Source: Algibacter mikhailovii (lineage in GTDB: Bacteria; Bacteroidota; Bacteroidia; Flavobacteriales; Flavobacteriaceae). Taken from it: 64,000 bases of DNA. The stretch lies in NCBI RefSeq assembly GCF_014651495.1, contig NZ_BMWZ01000005.1:186001-250000 (forward strand). Reading direction: 5' to 3'. Numbering within the stretch: position 1 is the stretch's first letter; each line of letters starts with the position of its first letter. Below the pieces are notes generated by a model. It saw nothing but the letters and a program-made list of their open reading frames with translations. It had not been told where the DNA came from and made no database searches. Position numbers and translations under genes: made by a program. Of this stretch, positions 7,256 to 17,548 are shown piece by piece.

Positions 7256-8578
7256 ATGAAAGTATTAAAGTTTGGTGGTACGTCTGTAGGGTCTGTTGAA
7301 AATATGAGTCATGTTAAGAATATTATTAATGATGGCCAAAAGAAAATAGTCGTGCTTTCTGCTATGTCTGGTACAACGAATCAACTTGTTTCTATTGCGC
7401 AGGATATTGCCGATGAAAAATCAGACGAGGCTCTGAACAAAATTAGTAAGCTAAATGAGTCTTACATTCTAACTGTAGATAGTTTACTCCAAGATTCAAC
7501 TTTAAACCACAGCGTTAAAGAATATGTATCTAGTGTATTCGACTTTTTAAAGGGGTGTGCTAAAAAGGATTTTTCGCAAGCTTTAGAAAATCAGATCGTT
7601 GCTCAAGGTGAATTGCTTTCAACATATATGTTTAATAGCTATTTGAATCAAGAGGGAATAGCTTCGGCATTATTGCCAGCTTTAGACTTTATGCGAATTG
7701 ATGAAAATAAAGAACCAAACATAGAGTTCATTAAAGAAAATATTGGGGCTGTATTAAAAGAGAATGCGGGCGCAGAGATCTATATTACTCAAGGTTTTAT
7801 TTGTTTAGATGATAACGATGAGGTTTCTAATCTTCAGCGTGGAGGCAGTGATTTTACTGCTACAATTATAGGGGCGGCGGTTTTGGCTGAAGAAGTGCAA
7901 ATTTGGACGGATATAAGTGGTATGCATAACAACGATCCGCGCTATGTTGAAAACACAAATCCTATTTCTAATTTATCATTTGATGAAGCTGCTGAGTTGG
8001 CTTATTTTGGGGCTAAGATTCTTCATCCGCAAACGGTCACACCTGTAAGAGCTGATAATATTCCAGTAAGGCTTAAAAACACTATGAAGCCCAGTGCTCA
8101 TGGTACTTTAATTTCTAGTAAGACTTCTGAAGGTGGTATTAAAGCTATTGCGGCGAAAGATGGAATTACGGCAATAAAAATCAAGTCAGCAAGAATGTTA
8201 CAGGCGCATGGATTTTTAAAAAAGGTTTTTGAAATCTTTGAAACTTATGAGACCTCAATTGATATGATTACAACTTCTGAAGTTGCAGTGTCATTAACTA
8301 TTGATGATGATAGCAAGCTTAAAAATATTCTTAAGGAGCTAGAGAAAATTGCATTAATTGAAGTAGATTCAAATCAAAGTATCGTTTGCTTGGTTGGTCA
8401 TTCAGTTGTAAATCATGAAGATACATATAAGTTATTTCAAATTTTACAAGACGTGAAGATCAGAATGATTTCTTACGGCGGTAGTAAAAACAATATTTCT
8501 CTTTTAATTGATTCTAAAGATAAAATTAAAACGCTACAAAAACTAAACGATTATTTATTTGAATTAGTCACTCTTTAA
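7256..8578 (+). CDS. lysC: Aspartate kinase (monofunctional)
   Basis: Phosphorylates aspartate, the first step to lysine/diaminopimelate, threonine and methionine. The 440-residue protein opens with the KFGGTS motif (5-10), has the amino-acid kinase core with LQRGGSDFTATIIG and the WTDISGMHNNDPR loop, then two ACT domains from about residue 295. No homoserine dehydrogenase domain follows, so it is the monofunctional type. The symbol is given by analogy, since other isozymes may exist outside the window. It has its own promoter, is divergent from an ACT-like gene, and ends at a strong terminator. Confidence 0.92.
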   Translation: MKVLKFGGTSVGSVENMSHVKNIINDGQKKIVVLSAMSGTTNQLVSIAQDIADEKSDEALNKISKLNESYILTVDSLLQDSTLNHSVKEYVSSVFDFLKGCAKKDFSQALENQIVAQGELLSTYMFNSYLNQEGIASALLPALDFMRIDENKEPNIEFIKENIGAVLKENAGAEIYITQGFICLDDNDEVSNLQRGGSDFTATIIGAAVLAEEVQIWTDISGMHNNDPRYVENTNPISNLSFDEAAELAYFGAKILHPQTVTPVRADNIPVRLKNTMKPSAHGTLISSKTSEGGIKAIAAKDGITAIKIKSARMLQAHGFLKKVFEIFETYETSIDMITTSEVAVSLTIDDDSKLKNILKELEKIALIEVDSNQSIVCLVGHSVVNHEDTYKLFQILQDVKIRMISYGGSKNNISLLIDSKDKIKTLQKLNDYLFELVTL

Positions 8579-8604
8579 TAAAAATATATTTAGTGTTGTT
8601 AGCA

Positions 8605-8629
8605 AAAGGGGCGTTAAAAACGCCCCTTT
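8605..8629. terminator. Bidirectional terminator between lysC and pepP
   Basis: An 11-bp perfect stem (AAAGGGGCGTT with AACGCCCCTTT) with an AAA loop, flanked by A and T tracts, placed between convergent genes and ending 5 nt from the pepP stop. It can serve both strands. Confidence 0.85.
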
Positions 8630-8634
8630 ATATT

Positions 8635-9927
8635 TTAAGCATTCATAATATCCTCAATTTCTTCAATTTCAATCGGGATATTTTTCATTAGGTTTATAGG
8701 GGCTCCAGATTCTTGAATGACCACATCGTCTTCTAATCTGATCCCAAAACCTTCGTTTGGAATGTATATGCCAGGCTCAACAGTAAAAACCATATTGGCT
8801 TGCATGGGTTCAGTTAAAATGCCATAATCATGCGTGTCTAAACCCATATGATGAGATGTGCCATGCATAAAATATTTTTTATAAGCAGGCCATTCAGGGT
8901 CTTCTTTTTGAACATCCGCTTTGTCAATCAAGTTTAAGCCTAATAATTCGCTAGTCATTAATTTACCAACTTCTATATGGTATTCTTCCCAAAGCGTTCC
9001 TGGGGTTAACATATTGGTAGCTTTATTTTTAACTCTTAAAACAGCGTTGTAAACCGCTTTCTGTCGTTCAGAATAGGTTCCTGAAACAGGAATGGTCCGG
9101 CTTAAATCACTAGAATAATTGGCGTATTCTGCTGCAGTGTCAAATAATATTAAATCACCCGCTTTACATTGTTGGTTATTTTCTATATAATGCAAAACGT
9201 TGGCATTGTTTCCTGAGGCTATTATAGGTGTGTAAGCAAATCCTTTTGATCGATTTCTTAAAAATTCATGCATAAACTCAGCTTCAATTTCATATTCCCA
9301 AACATTTGGTTTAACAAAATCAAGAACACGTCGGAATCCTTTTTCAGTAATGTTACAAGCTTTTTGGATTAAATCAATTTCAATGTCTTCTTTTATAGAT
9401 CTCAGTCGTTGCAAGATGGGATTGCTCTTTGCCACCCGATGCGCTGGATAGCGCTCTTTAATCCATTTGGTAAACCGATCTTCTCTAGTTTCAGTCTCTA
9501 CGTTAGACCTATAATGCTCATTGGTGTTTATATAAACCGTATCACATTGCGTCATGATTTCAAATAACACTTTGTCCATGTCTTGTAACCAGTACACTGT
9601 TTTTATACCACTTGTTTCAAAAGCCCTTTCTTTAGTTAGTTTTTCGCCTTCCCAGATCGCTATGTGTTCATTGGTTTCCTTTAAAAACAAAATTTCTCTG
9701 TGTTTTTCTTTTGGGCAATCTGGAAATAGAACAAGAACACTTTCTTCTTGATCAACACCGGATAAATAAAATATATCTCTATGTTGTTCAAAAGGCATAG
9801 TGCTATCCGCACTTATAGGGTAAATGTCATTTGAATTAAAAACAGCAAGGCTGTTGGGGGCCATTTTAGCGGTAAATTTTTTCCGATTTTTTATAAAGAG
9901 CTTATTGTCAATTGCTAAGTATTTCAT
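8635..9927 (-). CDS. pepP: Xaa-Pro aminopeptidase (M24)
   Basis: Cytoplasmic metallopeptidase that removes an N-terminal residue preceding proline. The 430-residue protein has an N-terminal AMP_N domain (about 1-150) and a pita-bread catalytic domain with all five metal ligands in recognisable motifs: LILFDTAAEYANYSSDLSR (two Asp), FMHGTSHHMGLDTHD (His), FTVEPGIYI (Glu) and GIRLEDDVVI (Glu). Length is usual for PepP. It is convergent with lysC and divergent from the secreted metalloprotease gene. Confidence 0.92.
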   Translation of the reverse strand: MKYLAIDNKLFIKNRKKFTAKMAPNSLAVFNSNDIYPISADSTMPFEQHRDIFYLSGVDQEESVLVLFPDCPKEKHREILFLKETNEHIAIWEGEKLTKERAFETSGIKTVYWLQDMDKVLFEIMTQCDTVYINTNEHYRSNVETETREDRFTKWIKERYPAHRVAKSNPILQRLRSIKEDIEIDLIQKACNITEKGFRRVLDFVKPNVWEYEIEAEFMHEFLRNRSKGFAYTPIIASGNNANVLHYIENNQQCKAGDLILFDTAAEYANYSSDLSRTIPVSGTYSERQKAVYNAVLRVKNKATNMLTPGTLWEEYHIEVGKLMTSELLGLNLIDKADVQKEDPEWPAYKKYFMHGTSHHMGLDTHDYGILTEPMQANMVFTVEPGIYIPNEGFGIRLEDDVVIQESGAPINLMKNIPIEIEEIEDIMNA

Positions 9928-9991
9928 GTGAATTTATGTATTATCTGCTATAAATGTAATGAATCTGAAGAAATCATTGCATATAAATCAT

Positions 9992-9999
9992 TATATTTG
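9992..9999 (+). promoter_or_regulatory. Putative -7 element (TAtaTTTG) of the secreted metalloprotease gene
   Basis: Perfect TAnnTTTG match 24 nt before the GTG at 10024. It lies inside the longer open frame that begins at 9928, and therefore argues for the later start. Confidence 0.5.
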
Positions 10000-10023
10000 G
10001 GGACCTTGCAAAATAATCACAGT

Positions 10024-11847
10024 GTGAAAAAACAGCTATCCATAAAATTATTGATTACGCTTTTGTGTGTGATTTCATGTACTTCTTTTGCATTTGCTCA
10101 AAAATTTGTTAAAAAAATCACCTTAAAACAAAAAATTGAGAAATCAAGTCTTGTTATAGAAGGAAGGGTTGTTGCTAAGCAATCATTTTGGGATGATCAT
10201 AATAAATTAATTTATACAGCTAATACGGTAGAAGTTTATAGCGTTTTTAAAGGAGAGGTTGCTAAAACCGTTGAAGTAATTACCGTTGGAGGAACGGTAG
10301 GGCTTACTGCGCTTATGACTTCAAATGCTGTAAAGCTTAATAAGGGAGATGTTGGGGTGTTTACTTTAAAAAATAGCACGGTAAATTCTAAGGAGAAAGG
10401 AGTGTTGACTCATAGTAAATTTGATCTTTACAGTGGTCAACAAGGATTTTATAAATATGATTTGAATAAAGACTTGGTGGTTACTTCTTTTGGTAAAAAG
10501 AAAGGAATAAAATCAGATTTTTATGAGGAAATAAGGCAATATACTCAAGCTAAGGTGATTAAAGTGAAAGCCATTAGTTCAAGGAATGAAGTTTCAAAAG
10601 GTAATATAGCTAAATCAGCTTTAGTACTAGGTATAGAGAGTTTTTCACCTACTACAGCCATGGGAGGTGTTAAGATGGAGATTACTATTACAGGGACTGA
10701 TTTTGGAGATGAGAAAGGAAAAGTTGGTTTTGCCAATGCAAATGATGGCGGTGCTACCTTTGTAGATGCTCTAGATACTCAGGTTGTTAGTTGGACTAAT
10801 ACCCAGGTAGTTGTAGAGGTGCCTTCAGGAGCTGGGACAGGCAAAATTAGAATTACAAATGCTGATGGTAGTGGCGTTGTTGAATCGGCAAATATATTGA
10901 CTATTTCATATTCTGAAGTTAATGTGAATTATGCGCCTGAAACAACACCGGAAACCCCTGAAGTAGCATATCAAGTAAGGCATGCGGACATCGATGGTGA
11001 TGGTGGCTATACCTGGGAAATGTTTACTGATTTTTTTAATGACAGTGATTTTCCTGGTGCCAAAGCAGCCTATGAACGTGCCTTTAATAATTGGGTTTGT
11101 GAAACTGGTGTGAATTGGTCAATAAGTGATTCACCAACAACTGTTGATGAGGTTGCTTTTGAGAGTAAGGATGGAGGAGACCCAGTTAATGTTATTCGCT
11201 TTGATAATGGGTCACTGAGTGATGAAACCTTGGGTACTTGTTTTTATTGGTTTAAAGGATGTAGTATAGCAAATACTATTTCATGGTATGTTGCTGAATT
11301 GGATATTGTTTTTAATAGTGAGGATATTCTTTGGAATTTAGGACCAGACCCTACATCAGGAGGTGCATTTGATTTTGAATCGGTAGCACTTCATGAATTG
11401 GGACACGGTCATATGTTAGCACATGTCATTGATCCGAATAATTCAATGCACTATGCAAATACCCCTAATGCGGATAAGCGCGTTATAGAATCTAACAATA
11501 GTAATGCGGCAAAGGGAGTACAAGATAGAAGCACTGGTTCGTCAGTTTGTGGTGTGCCCGCTATGTCTGATGCATCATGTCCCTTAAGTGTGCCTGAGGA
11601 AGAATTTGCAAACAATATTAGCATTTATCCAAATCCTACAAATGGCGTTTTTTATATAAAAAATAGGTCATTAATTAATATTGATAGAATTGCCATTTTT
11701 GATATTACTGGTAAGCTTGTATTAGATCAAGATTTCTCCACTAGCTCTGATATCACCATTAATTTAGAAGGTTATGCTAAAGGCATGTATTTTATTGATT
11801 TACTCTCTGATGAAAATGTTATTACCAGTAAACTCCTACTGGATTAA
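10024..11847 (+). CDS. T9SS-secreted metalloprotease with IPT/TIG domain
   Basis: A 607-residue secreted protein. I chose the GTG at 10024 because it is followed at once by a signal peptide (KKQLSIKLLITLL ... AFAQ) and preceded by a promoter element; the frame is open back to 9928. Order: signal peptide (1-26), a mature N-terminal region, an IPT/TIG domain (about 202-300, FSPTTAMGGVKMEITITGTD), a zinc protease domain with HELGHGHMLAH (His457, Glu458, His461, His467), and a C-terminal T9SS type A sorting domain (about 533-607, starting ISIYPNPTNG). The zinc motif is metzincin-like but has Met where the usual Gly stands. Probably exported across the outer membrane to digest external protein. 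Confidence 0.8.
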   Translation: MKKQLSIKLLITLLCVISCTSFAFAQKFVKKITLKQKIEKSSLVIEGRVVAKQSFWDDHNKLIYTANTVEVYSVFKGEVAKTVEVITVGGTVGLTALMTSNAVKLNKGDVGVFTLKNSTVNSKEKGVLTHSKFDLYSGQQGFYKYDLNKDLVVTSFGKKKGIKSDFYEEIRQYTQAKVIKVKAISSRNEVSKGNIAKSALVLGIESFSPTTAMGGVKMEITITGTDFGDEKGKVGFANANDGGATFVDALDTQVVSWTNTQVVVEVPSGAGTGKIRITNADGSGVVESANILTISYSEVNVNYAPETTPETPEVAYQVRHADIDGDGGYTWEMFTDFFNDSDFPGAKAAYERAFNNWVCETGVNWSISDSPTTVDEVAFESKDGGDPVNVIRFDNGSLSDETLGTCFYWFKGCSIANTISWYVAELDIVFNSEDILWNLGPDPTSGGAFDFESVALHELGHGHMLAHVIDPNNSMHYANTPNADKRVIESNNSNAAKGVQDRSTGSSVCGVPAMSDASCPLSVPEEEFANNISIYPNPTNGVFYIKNRSLINIDRIAIFDITGKLVLDQDFSTSSDITINLEGYAKGMYFIDLLSDENVITSKLLLD

Positions 11848-11905
11848 GACGATTCTCGCTTTTTACTTATAACCATTCTAAATAGTTAAAACATGGTAGT
11901 TGTTA

Positions 11906-11937
11906 TTTGCCTATAATCTATTCCTAAGCTACCTTTG
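11906..11937 (+). promoter_or_regulatory. Promoter of sdhCAB (TTTG-N20-TAccTTTG)
   Basis: A TTTG at 11906-11909 and a perfect TAccTTTG at 11930-11937, spaced by 20 nt, fit the Bacteroidota -33/-7 promoter. The element ends 27 nt before the sdhC ATG. Confidence 0.7.
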
Positions 11938-11964
11938 TGGGAATCTTAAAAATACTTCAAAATA

Positions 11965-12642
11965 ATGAGCGGATTTTTTAAATCTTCGATAGGAAGAAAA
12001 GTAGCTATGGCGCTTTCTGCATTCTTCCTCATGTTTTTCCTAATAATACATTTGGCGGTAAACATTACCTCTCTTTTTAGTGCTGATTTGTTTAATGAAT
12101 TATCCCATTTTATGGGAACAAATCCTTTAGTGCAATTTGGACTTCAACCTGTATTGATTTTTGGTGTGGTTTTTCATTTTGTGATGGGTTTCATTTTAGA
12201 ATTGAAAAACAGAAAAGCAATTGGTGTAAAGTATGCACAGAATAATGGTGCTGCTAATTCTTCTTGGGTAAGTAGAAATATGATTTACAGTGGGCTGGTT
12301 ATTTTAGCTTTTATTGTACTTCACTTTATTGATTTCTGGATTCCTGAACTAAACACTAAATATGTTTTAGGAGATATGTCTGGAATGCATGGTGCAGACT
12401 ATAGATATTTTCATGAACTAGTAGAAAAATTTGAGAACCCATTACGAGTTGGAGCCTATGTGGTGTCTTTCGTTTTATTAGGACTTCATTTAGCACACGG
12501 GTTTACTTCAGCGTTTCAATCTATGGGTGTAACAGCAGGGCGTAAAAAAACATTACAACAAATAGGGAAAGCATATTCAATTATTATTCCTGCATTATTT
12601 ATTGTAATAGCACTTTATCATCATTTAAATCCTCACCATTAA
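11965..12642 (+). CDS. sdhC: Succinate dehydrogenase cytochrome b558 subunit
   Basis: Membrane anchor and quinone-reducing, haem-b-carrying subunit of succinate dehydrogenase/fumarate reductase. The 225-residue protein has five hydrophobic segments with histidines inside them (IIHLAVN near 24, VFHFVMGF near 69, VLHFIDFW near 116, GLHLAHGF near 173, YHHLNPHH at the end), the pattern of the b558 family that occurs as a single five-helix anchor. No separate sdhD is present. First gene of sdhCAB, 12 nt before sdhA. Confidence 0.92.
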   Translation: MSGFFKSSIGRKVAMALSAFFLMFFLIIHLAVNITSLFSADLFNELSHFMGTNPLVQFGLQPVLIFGVVFHFVMGFILELKNRKAIGVKYAQNNGAANSSWVSRNMIYSGLVILAFIVLHFIDFWIPELNTKYVLGDMSGMHGADYRYFHELVEKFENPLRVGAYVVSFVLLGLHLAHGFTSAFQSMGVTAGRKKTLQQIGKAYSIIIPALFIVIALYHHLNPHH

Positions 12643-12654
12643 TCTTAGATAATT

Positions 12655-14667
12655 ATGGCTTTAGATTCAAGAGTACCAAAAGGTCCAATTAAAGATAAAT
12701 GGACAGATTATAAAAATAAAATTAACTTAGTAAATCCTGCAAATAAGCGTCATATAGATGTTATAGTGGTAGGGACAGGTTTAGCAGGAGGTTCAGCCGC
12801 TGCTACTTTAGCTGAGTTAGGATATAATGTGAAAGCATTTGCTTATCAAGATTCTCCACGTCGCGCACACTCTATTGCAGCACAAGGAGGAATCAACGCA
12901 GCAAAAAACTACCAAGGTGATGGAGATTCAACGTACAGATTGTTTTATGATACGGTAAAAGGAGGTGATTATCGTTCACGCGAGGCTAATGTTTATCGTT
13001 TAGCTGAGGTTTCTGCAAATATCATTGACCAATGTGTTGCTCAAGGTGTTCCTTTTGCGCGTGATTATGGTGGACTTCTAGATAACCGTTCATTTGGTGG
13101 TGTATTAGTATCAAGAACTTTTTATGCTAAAGGACAAACAGGCCAACAATTATTGTTAGGAGCTTATTCTGCAATGAATCGTCAAATAGCTCGTGGAAAG
13201 ATTGAAATGTTCAATCGTCACGAAATGCTTGATGTTGTAAAAGTAGACGGCAAAGCAAGAGGTATTATAGCGAGAAATTTAATTACTGGTGAAATTGAGC
13301 GTCATTCAGCACATGCTGTGGTTGTTGCTACTGGTGGATATGGTAATGTTTATTTCTTGTCCACAAATGCAATGGGTAGTAATGTGACTGCCGCTTGGAA
13401 AATACATAAAAAAGGAGCTTATTTTGCTAACCCTTGTTATACTCAAATTCACCCAACTTGTATTCCGCGTTCAGGTGATTACCAATCTAAATTAACATTG
13501 ATGTCTGAGTCCCTACGTAATGATGGACGTATATGGGTGCCAAAGAATTTAGAGGATGTAAAAGCAATTCGTGAAGGAAGTAAAAAACCAACAGATTTAT
13601 CTGAAGACGAAAGAGATTATTACTTAGAGCGTCGTTACCCGGCCTTCGGAAATTTAGTACCTCGTGATGTGGCATCTCGTGCTGCTAAAGAACGTTGTGA
13701 TGCTGGTTACGGTGTTAATGCAACTGGAGAGGCTGTATATCTAGATTTTGCTGCGGCCATTGAACGTTACGGAAAAGAACAAGCCAAAATTCATAATATA
13801 TCAAACGCTTCAGATGCTAAGATATATGAATTAGGTCAAGCCATTGTAGAAGCGAAATACGGAAACTTATTTCAAATGTATGAGAAGATTGTAGATCAAG
13901 ATCCATACAAAACACCAATGATGATTTATCCAGCAGTACACTACACTATGGGAGGTGTTTGGGTTGATTACAATTTAATGACTACGGTTCCTGGATTGTA
14001 TTGTATTGGGGAAGCAAATTTCTCTGATCACGGAGCGAATAGACTTGGAGCTTCAGCCTTAATGCAAGGTTTAGCTGATGGTTACTTTGTATTGCCATAT
14101 ACTATTGGTGATTACTTAGCTGATGATATTAGAACGGGTAAAATTCCAACAGATTCCAAGGAGTTTGATGAGGTTGAAAAAGAGGTAAAAGACAGAATAG
14201 ATTTCTTTGTTAACAATAAGGGAAAGAAATCGGTTGATTATTTCCATAAAAAACTCGGAAAAGTGATGTGGGATAAATGTGGGATGTCAAGAAATGAAAA
14301 AGGCTTGAAAGAAGCAATGGTTGAGATTAAAGCCATTCGTGAAGAGTTTTGGAAAGACGTTTCGGTTCCAGGTGGTGCCAATGAAATGAACCCTGAACTT
14401 GAAAAGGCTGGACGTGTTGCTGATTTCTTAGAGTTAGGCGAGTTGTTTGCTAAAGATGCTTTAACTAGAGAAGAGTCTTGTGGAGGTCACTTTAGAGAAG
14501 AATCTGCAGAAGAAGATGGACCACAGAAAGGAGAAGCAAAACGTAATGATAAGGACTTTGCATTTGTTTCTGCTTGGGAATATAAAGGAGAACCTGCTGA
14601 TGCAGTATTACATAAAGAAGAATTAGAATTTAAAGATATTGAACTAAAACAACGTTCATACAAATAA
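12655..14667 (+). CDS. sdhA: Succinate dehydrogenase flavoprotein subunit
   Basis: Catalytic FAD subunit that oxidises succinate to fumarate. The 670-residue protein shows the FAD-binding [19 protein letters not shown] (near 37-55), the [14 protein letters not shown] segment whose His is the family's covalent FAD site, the active-site region around [12 protein letters not shown], and [18 protein letters not shown] near the C-terminal FAD contact. The length and the extended insertions are typical of the b558-type enzyme of Bacteroidota and Bacillus. Middle gene of sdhCAB with 10-12 nt spacers. Confidence 0.97.
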   Translation: MALDSRVPKGPIKDKWTDYKNKINLVNPANKRHIDVIVVGTGLAGGSAAATLAELGYNVKAFAYQDSPRRAHSIAAQGGINAAKNYQGDGDSTYRLFYDTVKGGDYRSREANVYRLAEVSANIIDQCVAQGVPFARDYGGLLDNRSFGGVLVSRTFYAKGQTGQQLLLGAYSAMNRQIARGKIEMFNRHEMLDVVKVDGKARGIIARNLITGEIERHSAHAVVVATGGYGNVYFLSTNAMGSNVTAAWKIHKKGAYFANPCYTQIHPTCIPRSGDYQSKLTLMSESLRNDGRIWVPKNLEDVKAIREGSKKPTDLSEDERDYYLERRYPAFGNLVPRDVASRAAKERCDAGYGVNATGEAVYLDFAAAIERYGKEQAKIHNISNASDAKIYELGQAIVEAKYGNLFQMYEKIVDQDPYKTPMMIYPAVHYTMGGVWVDYNLMTTVPGLYCIGEANFSDHGANRLGASALMQGLADGYFVLPYTIGDYLADDIRTGKIPTDSKEFDEVEKEVKDRIDFFVNNKGKKSVDYFHKKLGKVMWDKCGMSRNEKGLKEAMVEIKAIREEFWKDVSVPGGANEMNPELEKAGRVADFLELGELFAKDALTREESCGGHFREESAEEDGPQKGEAKRNDKDFAFVSAWEYKGEPADAVLHKEELEFKDIELKQRSYK

Positions 14668-14677
14668 GATTGACATT

Positions 14678-15421
14678 ATGAATTTAACACTTAAAATTTG
14701 GAGACAAAAAGACGCTTCTGCTAAGGGTCAAATGGTCGATTATAAAGTTAATGATATTTCAGAGCATATGTCTTTTCTTGAAATGATGGATGTTTTGAAT
14801 GAGCAATTAGTTAATGCTGGAGAAGAGCCAGTAGCCTTTGATCATGATTGTAGAGAAGGTATCTGCGGGATGTGTTCATTGTATATTAACGGAGAAGCTC
14901 ATGGGCCAGATAGAGGTATTACTACCTGTCAATTGCACATGAGAATGTTTAAGGATGGCGATACTATAACAATTGAGCCGTGGAGAGCAGCAGCGTTTCC
15001 TGTAATTAAAGATTTAGTTGTAGATAGAATGGCTTTTGAACGTATTCAACAGGCAGGAGGGTATATCTCAGTAAATACATCTGGAAATACACAAGATGCA
15101 AATTCGCTTCCAATTTCAAAACATGCTGCTGATGAAGCTATGGATGCAGCTACATGTATTGGTTGTGGGGCTTGCGTTGCTACTTGTAAAAATTCAAGTG
15201 CGATGTTATTTGTTGGTGCTAAGGTGTCTCAATATGCTTTGTTACCTCAAGGACAAGTTGAAGCTGCTGATCGTGTGAAAAATATGGTTGCTCAAATGGA
15301 CTTAGAAGGTTTTGGGAACTGTACGAATACTGGAGCATGTGAAGTTGAATGCCCTAAAGGGATTTCTTTAGATAATATTGCTCGTATGAATAGAGAGCTA
15401 ATGAAGGCAGCTATTAAATAG
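14678..15421 (+). CDS. sdhB: Succinate dehydrogenase iron-sulfur subunit
   Basis: Carries electrons from the flavin to the haem/quinone site. The 247-residue protein has the N-terminal 2Fe-2S motif ([12 protein letters not shown], then TTCQLH), and in the C-terminal half [15 protein letters not shown] and [15 protein letters not shown], which ligate the 4Fe-4S and 3Fe-4S clusters. Last gene of the operon, followed 22 nt later by a strong hairpin terminator. Confidence 0.97.
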   Translation: MNLTLKIWRQKDASAKGQMVDYKVNDISEHMSFLEMMDVLNEQLVNAGEEPVAFDHDCREGICGMCSLYINGEAHGPDRGITTCQLHMRMFKDGDTITIEPWRAAAFPVIKDLVVDRMAFERIQQAGGYISVNTSGNTQDANSLPISKHAADEAMDAATCIGCGACVATCKNSSAMLFVGAKVSQYALLPQGQVEAADRVKNMVAQMDLEGFGNCTNTGACEVECPKGISLDNIARMNRELMKAAIK

Positions 15422-15442
15422 TAAACCTTATATTATAATTTT

Positions 15443-15472
15443 AAAAACCCATATCCTACGATATGGGTTTTT
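15443..15472 (+). terminator. Terminator of sdhCAB
   Basis: A 13-bp stem (AAAAACCCATATC with GATATGGGTTTTT) closing a 4-nt loop, followed by a T-rich run, just after sdhB. Confidence 0.85.
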
Positions 15473-15515
15473 GTATTTATAATAGCTACCTTTTATTTAG
15501 TATATTTAACCATCA

Positions 15516-16424
15516 ATGTTCAAAGTTTTTCTTTTTTTACTGTTAGCCATCCCTATAGGAGCCTTTACTCAAGATAAGGCTTGTGATACCGTCTTATTTT
15601 CTGAGACCAACCTGTTAAAACATATTAAATCTTTGTCTTCTGATACTTTTGAAGGACGCCGTACTGGCTCTCAGGGTGGCCTAAAAGCGCAAAAGTATAT
15701 TATTAACCAATTATACTCTTTGGGAGTCGTTCCCTTGGTGACCGACTATAAACAACCATTTCGGTTTATAGAAAAGGGGAAGCATTATAAAGGGATGAAT
15801 ATTTTGGGTTTTATTAAGGGTACAGATTTTCCAGATGATTATATCGTCATTAGCGCACATTATGATCATGAAGGCGTAAAGCAAGGTGAAATTTTTAATG
15901 GAGCCGATGATAATGCCTCTGGTGTTAGTGCGTTATTCAGTTTTGCTGAATATTTTAGAAGTCATCCGCCAAAGCACTCTATAATCATTGCAGCTTTTGA
16001 TGCAGAAGAGTTGGGTCTCCAAGGGTCAAAATATTTTCTTAAGAGCACCATTTTAAATGCTAAGGATGTGATTTTGAATATAAATATGGATATGATTAGT
16101 AGGAGTGATGACAATGAATTATATGTTGTTGGGGCTTCCGATAACAAGATGCTGAAAGCCACCATTCAAGGCGGTATGTATTCTTCAAAAATAAAGCTAC
16201 TTATAGGACATGATGGTTATGACGGTTTAGAAAACTGGATATACTCATCTGATCATGCTGGTTTTTACAAAAAAGGGATTCCGTTTTTATATTTCGGTGT
16301 AGAAGATCATGAAGACTATCATGAACCGACTGATACTTTTGAAAATATACATCCCGAGTTTTATATTGAAGCTGTGAAAACAATTATATTAGTCTTTAAT
16401 AGAATTGATAATCGGAAGATTTAG
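15516..16424 (+). CDS. M28-family zinc peptidase, exported
   Basis: A 302-residue peptidase with an N-terminal signal sequence (about 1-19, ending GAFTQ). The co-catalytic zinc motifs of family M28 are present: SAHYDHEG (His115, Asp117), NGADDNASG (bridging Asp near 131), FDAEELGLQGS (catalytic Glu164/165), NINMDMIS and the C-terminal YHEPTDT (His). M28 enzymes are mostly aminopeptidases; the substrate is not evident. The end overlaps by 4 nt with the convergent efflux adaptor gene. Confidence 0.88.
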   Translation: MFKVFLFLLLAIPIGAFTQDKACDTVLFSETNLLKHIKSLSSDTFEGRRTGSQGGLKAQKYIINQLYSLGVVPLVTDYKQPFRFIEKGKHYKGMNILGFIKGTDFPDDYIVISAHYDHEGVKQGEIFNGADDNASGVSALFSFAEYFRSHPPKHSIIIAAFDAEELGLQGSKYFLKSTILNAKDVILNINMDMISRSDDNELYVVGASDNKMLKATIQGGMYSSKIKLLIGHDGYDGLENWIYSSDHAGFYKKGIPFLYFGVEDHEDYHEPTDTFENIHPEFYIEAVKTIILVFNRIDNRKI

Positions 16425-17545
16425 TGAATTAACATAAAGCCACCTTTCGTTAATATTTGCTTGCCTTCAAGTACATTGGCATTACTTATTTCAGCATAAT
16501 GCTCTGTTTGGTTGCCAATATCTACACTTACCTTTTCAAATGCATACGTCTTATTTTTCTTTTCTTTTAAAGCCAATACTACAGATTTGTTACCATCTAT
16601 TAATATAGCTTCCTTGGGTAAAACTTGAGACTCTGCACTATCTATAACAATTTGAGCCTGTATAAACATGCCAACTATAAAATGATTAGTTGATTCATCT
16701 GGAATATGTCCGTGAACTTCAACTATTCTGGAGGTTTTATCTATAGTTGTCCCCACTAGATAGACTTCTGCCTCATAATTTTCACCAGAGGATTCTGGTA
16801 TATTAAAAATAATATTTTGACCTTTTTTTACGTTCATAATGTCTTTTTCAAAGACAGAAAGTTCTAAATGAATATGTGAGGTATCTACAATTTCTAAAAT
16901 AACATCTGCAGGAGAAACATACATGCCGCCACTAACATTAACTTTACTAACATCACCTGTTATAGGCGAATAGAGCTGAATTGTAGAACTAATTTTGCCT
17001 TGTTTTACCAATTCAGGATTAATGTTAAGCATGCCTAGTTTTTTTTCTAATCCATGATAGTGGGCTAGATTACTTTTGTACATGCTTTCGGCTTTTAGAT
17101 AGTTTTTCTTGGAGGTAATGTTTTCACTGAATAATTGTTTTTGTCTCAAATATTCTGCCTCCAGATAGTTTAATTGTTCAAACACCTCTAAATATTGTTT
17201 TTGTAGTTCTATGAAATCCGGGTTTTCAAGAGTCACTAGACTTTGACCTTTTTTTACTTGGTTGCCAACTAAAAGCGGGGATTTAGTAATATATCCTCCC
17301 ATAAAGGAACTTATAATGGCTTTGTTTTTAGGAGGTACATCAATGGTTCCAGTAGCTGATATTGTAGAATTAAAAGTGTAAGTGTCTAATTCCCCTAATT
17401 GCATATTTTGACTTGTAAATTGCGAGGCACTTACAATAATTTCGGTGGTATTAGAATCTTGGATTGTGGTTGTATTAATAACCTTGTTCGATTTTTTGCA
17501 GGCTATAAAAGCACACAGATATAAGAGGATATACAAATATTTCAT
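16421..17545 (-). CDS. RND efflux membrane-fusion lipoprotein (CusB/CzcB-like)
   Basis: Periplasmic adaptor that joins the inner-membrane pump to the outer-membrane channel. The 374-residue protein begins with a lipoprotein signal ending FIAC (Cys16), then beta-barrel and lipoyl-like segments (PPKNKAIISSFMGGYI, GNQVKKGQSLVTLENPDF), a helical hairpin (about 110-165), the lipoyl return (IQLYSPITGDVSKVNVSGGMYV) and the C-terminal barrel. It is the last gene of the metal-efflux operon, 3 nt after the pump gene. Confidence 0.92.
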   Translation of the reverse strand: MKYLYILLYLCAFIACKKSNKVINTTTIQDSNTTEIIVSASQFTSQNMQLGELDTYTFNSTISATGTIDVPPKNKAIISSFMGGYITKSPLLVGNQVKKGQSLVTLENPDFIELQKQYLEVFEQLNYLEAEYLRQKQLFSENITSKKNYLKAESMYKSNLAHYHGLEKKLGMLNINPELVKQGKISSTIQLYSPITGDVSKVNVSGGMYVSPADVILEIVDTSHIHLELSVFEKDIMNVKKGQNIIFNIPESSGENYEAEVYLVGTTIDKTSRIVEVHGHIPDESTNHFIVGMFIQAQIVIDSAESQVLPKEAILIDGNKSVVLALKEKKNKTYAFEKVSVDIGNQTEHYAEISNANVLEGKQILTKGGFMLIH

Positions 17546-17548
17546 GTT

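Noticed and set aside
9928-10023. N-terminal extension of the secreted metalloprotease
   Set aside because: It would put about 32 extra residues, with several Cys, before a good signal peptide and would overlap the promoter element.
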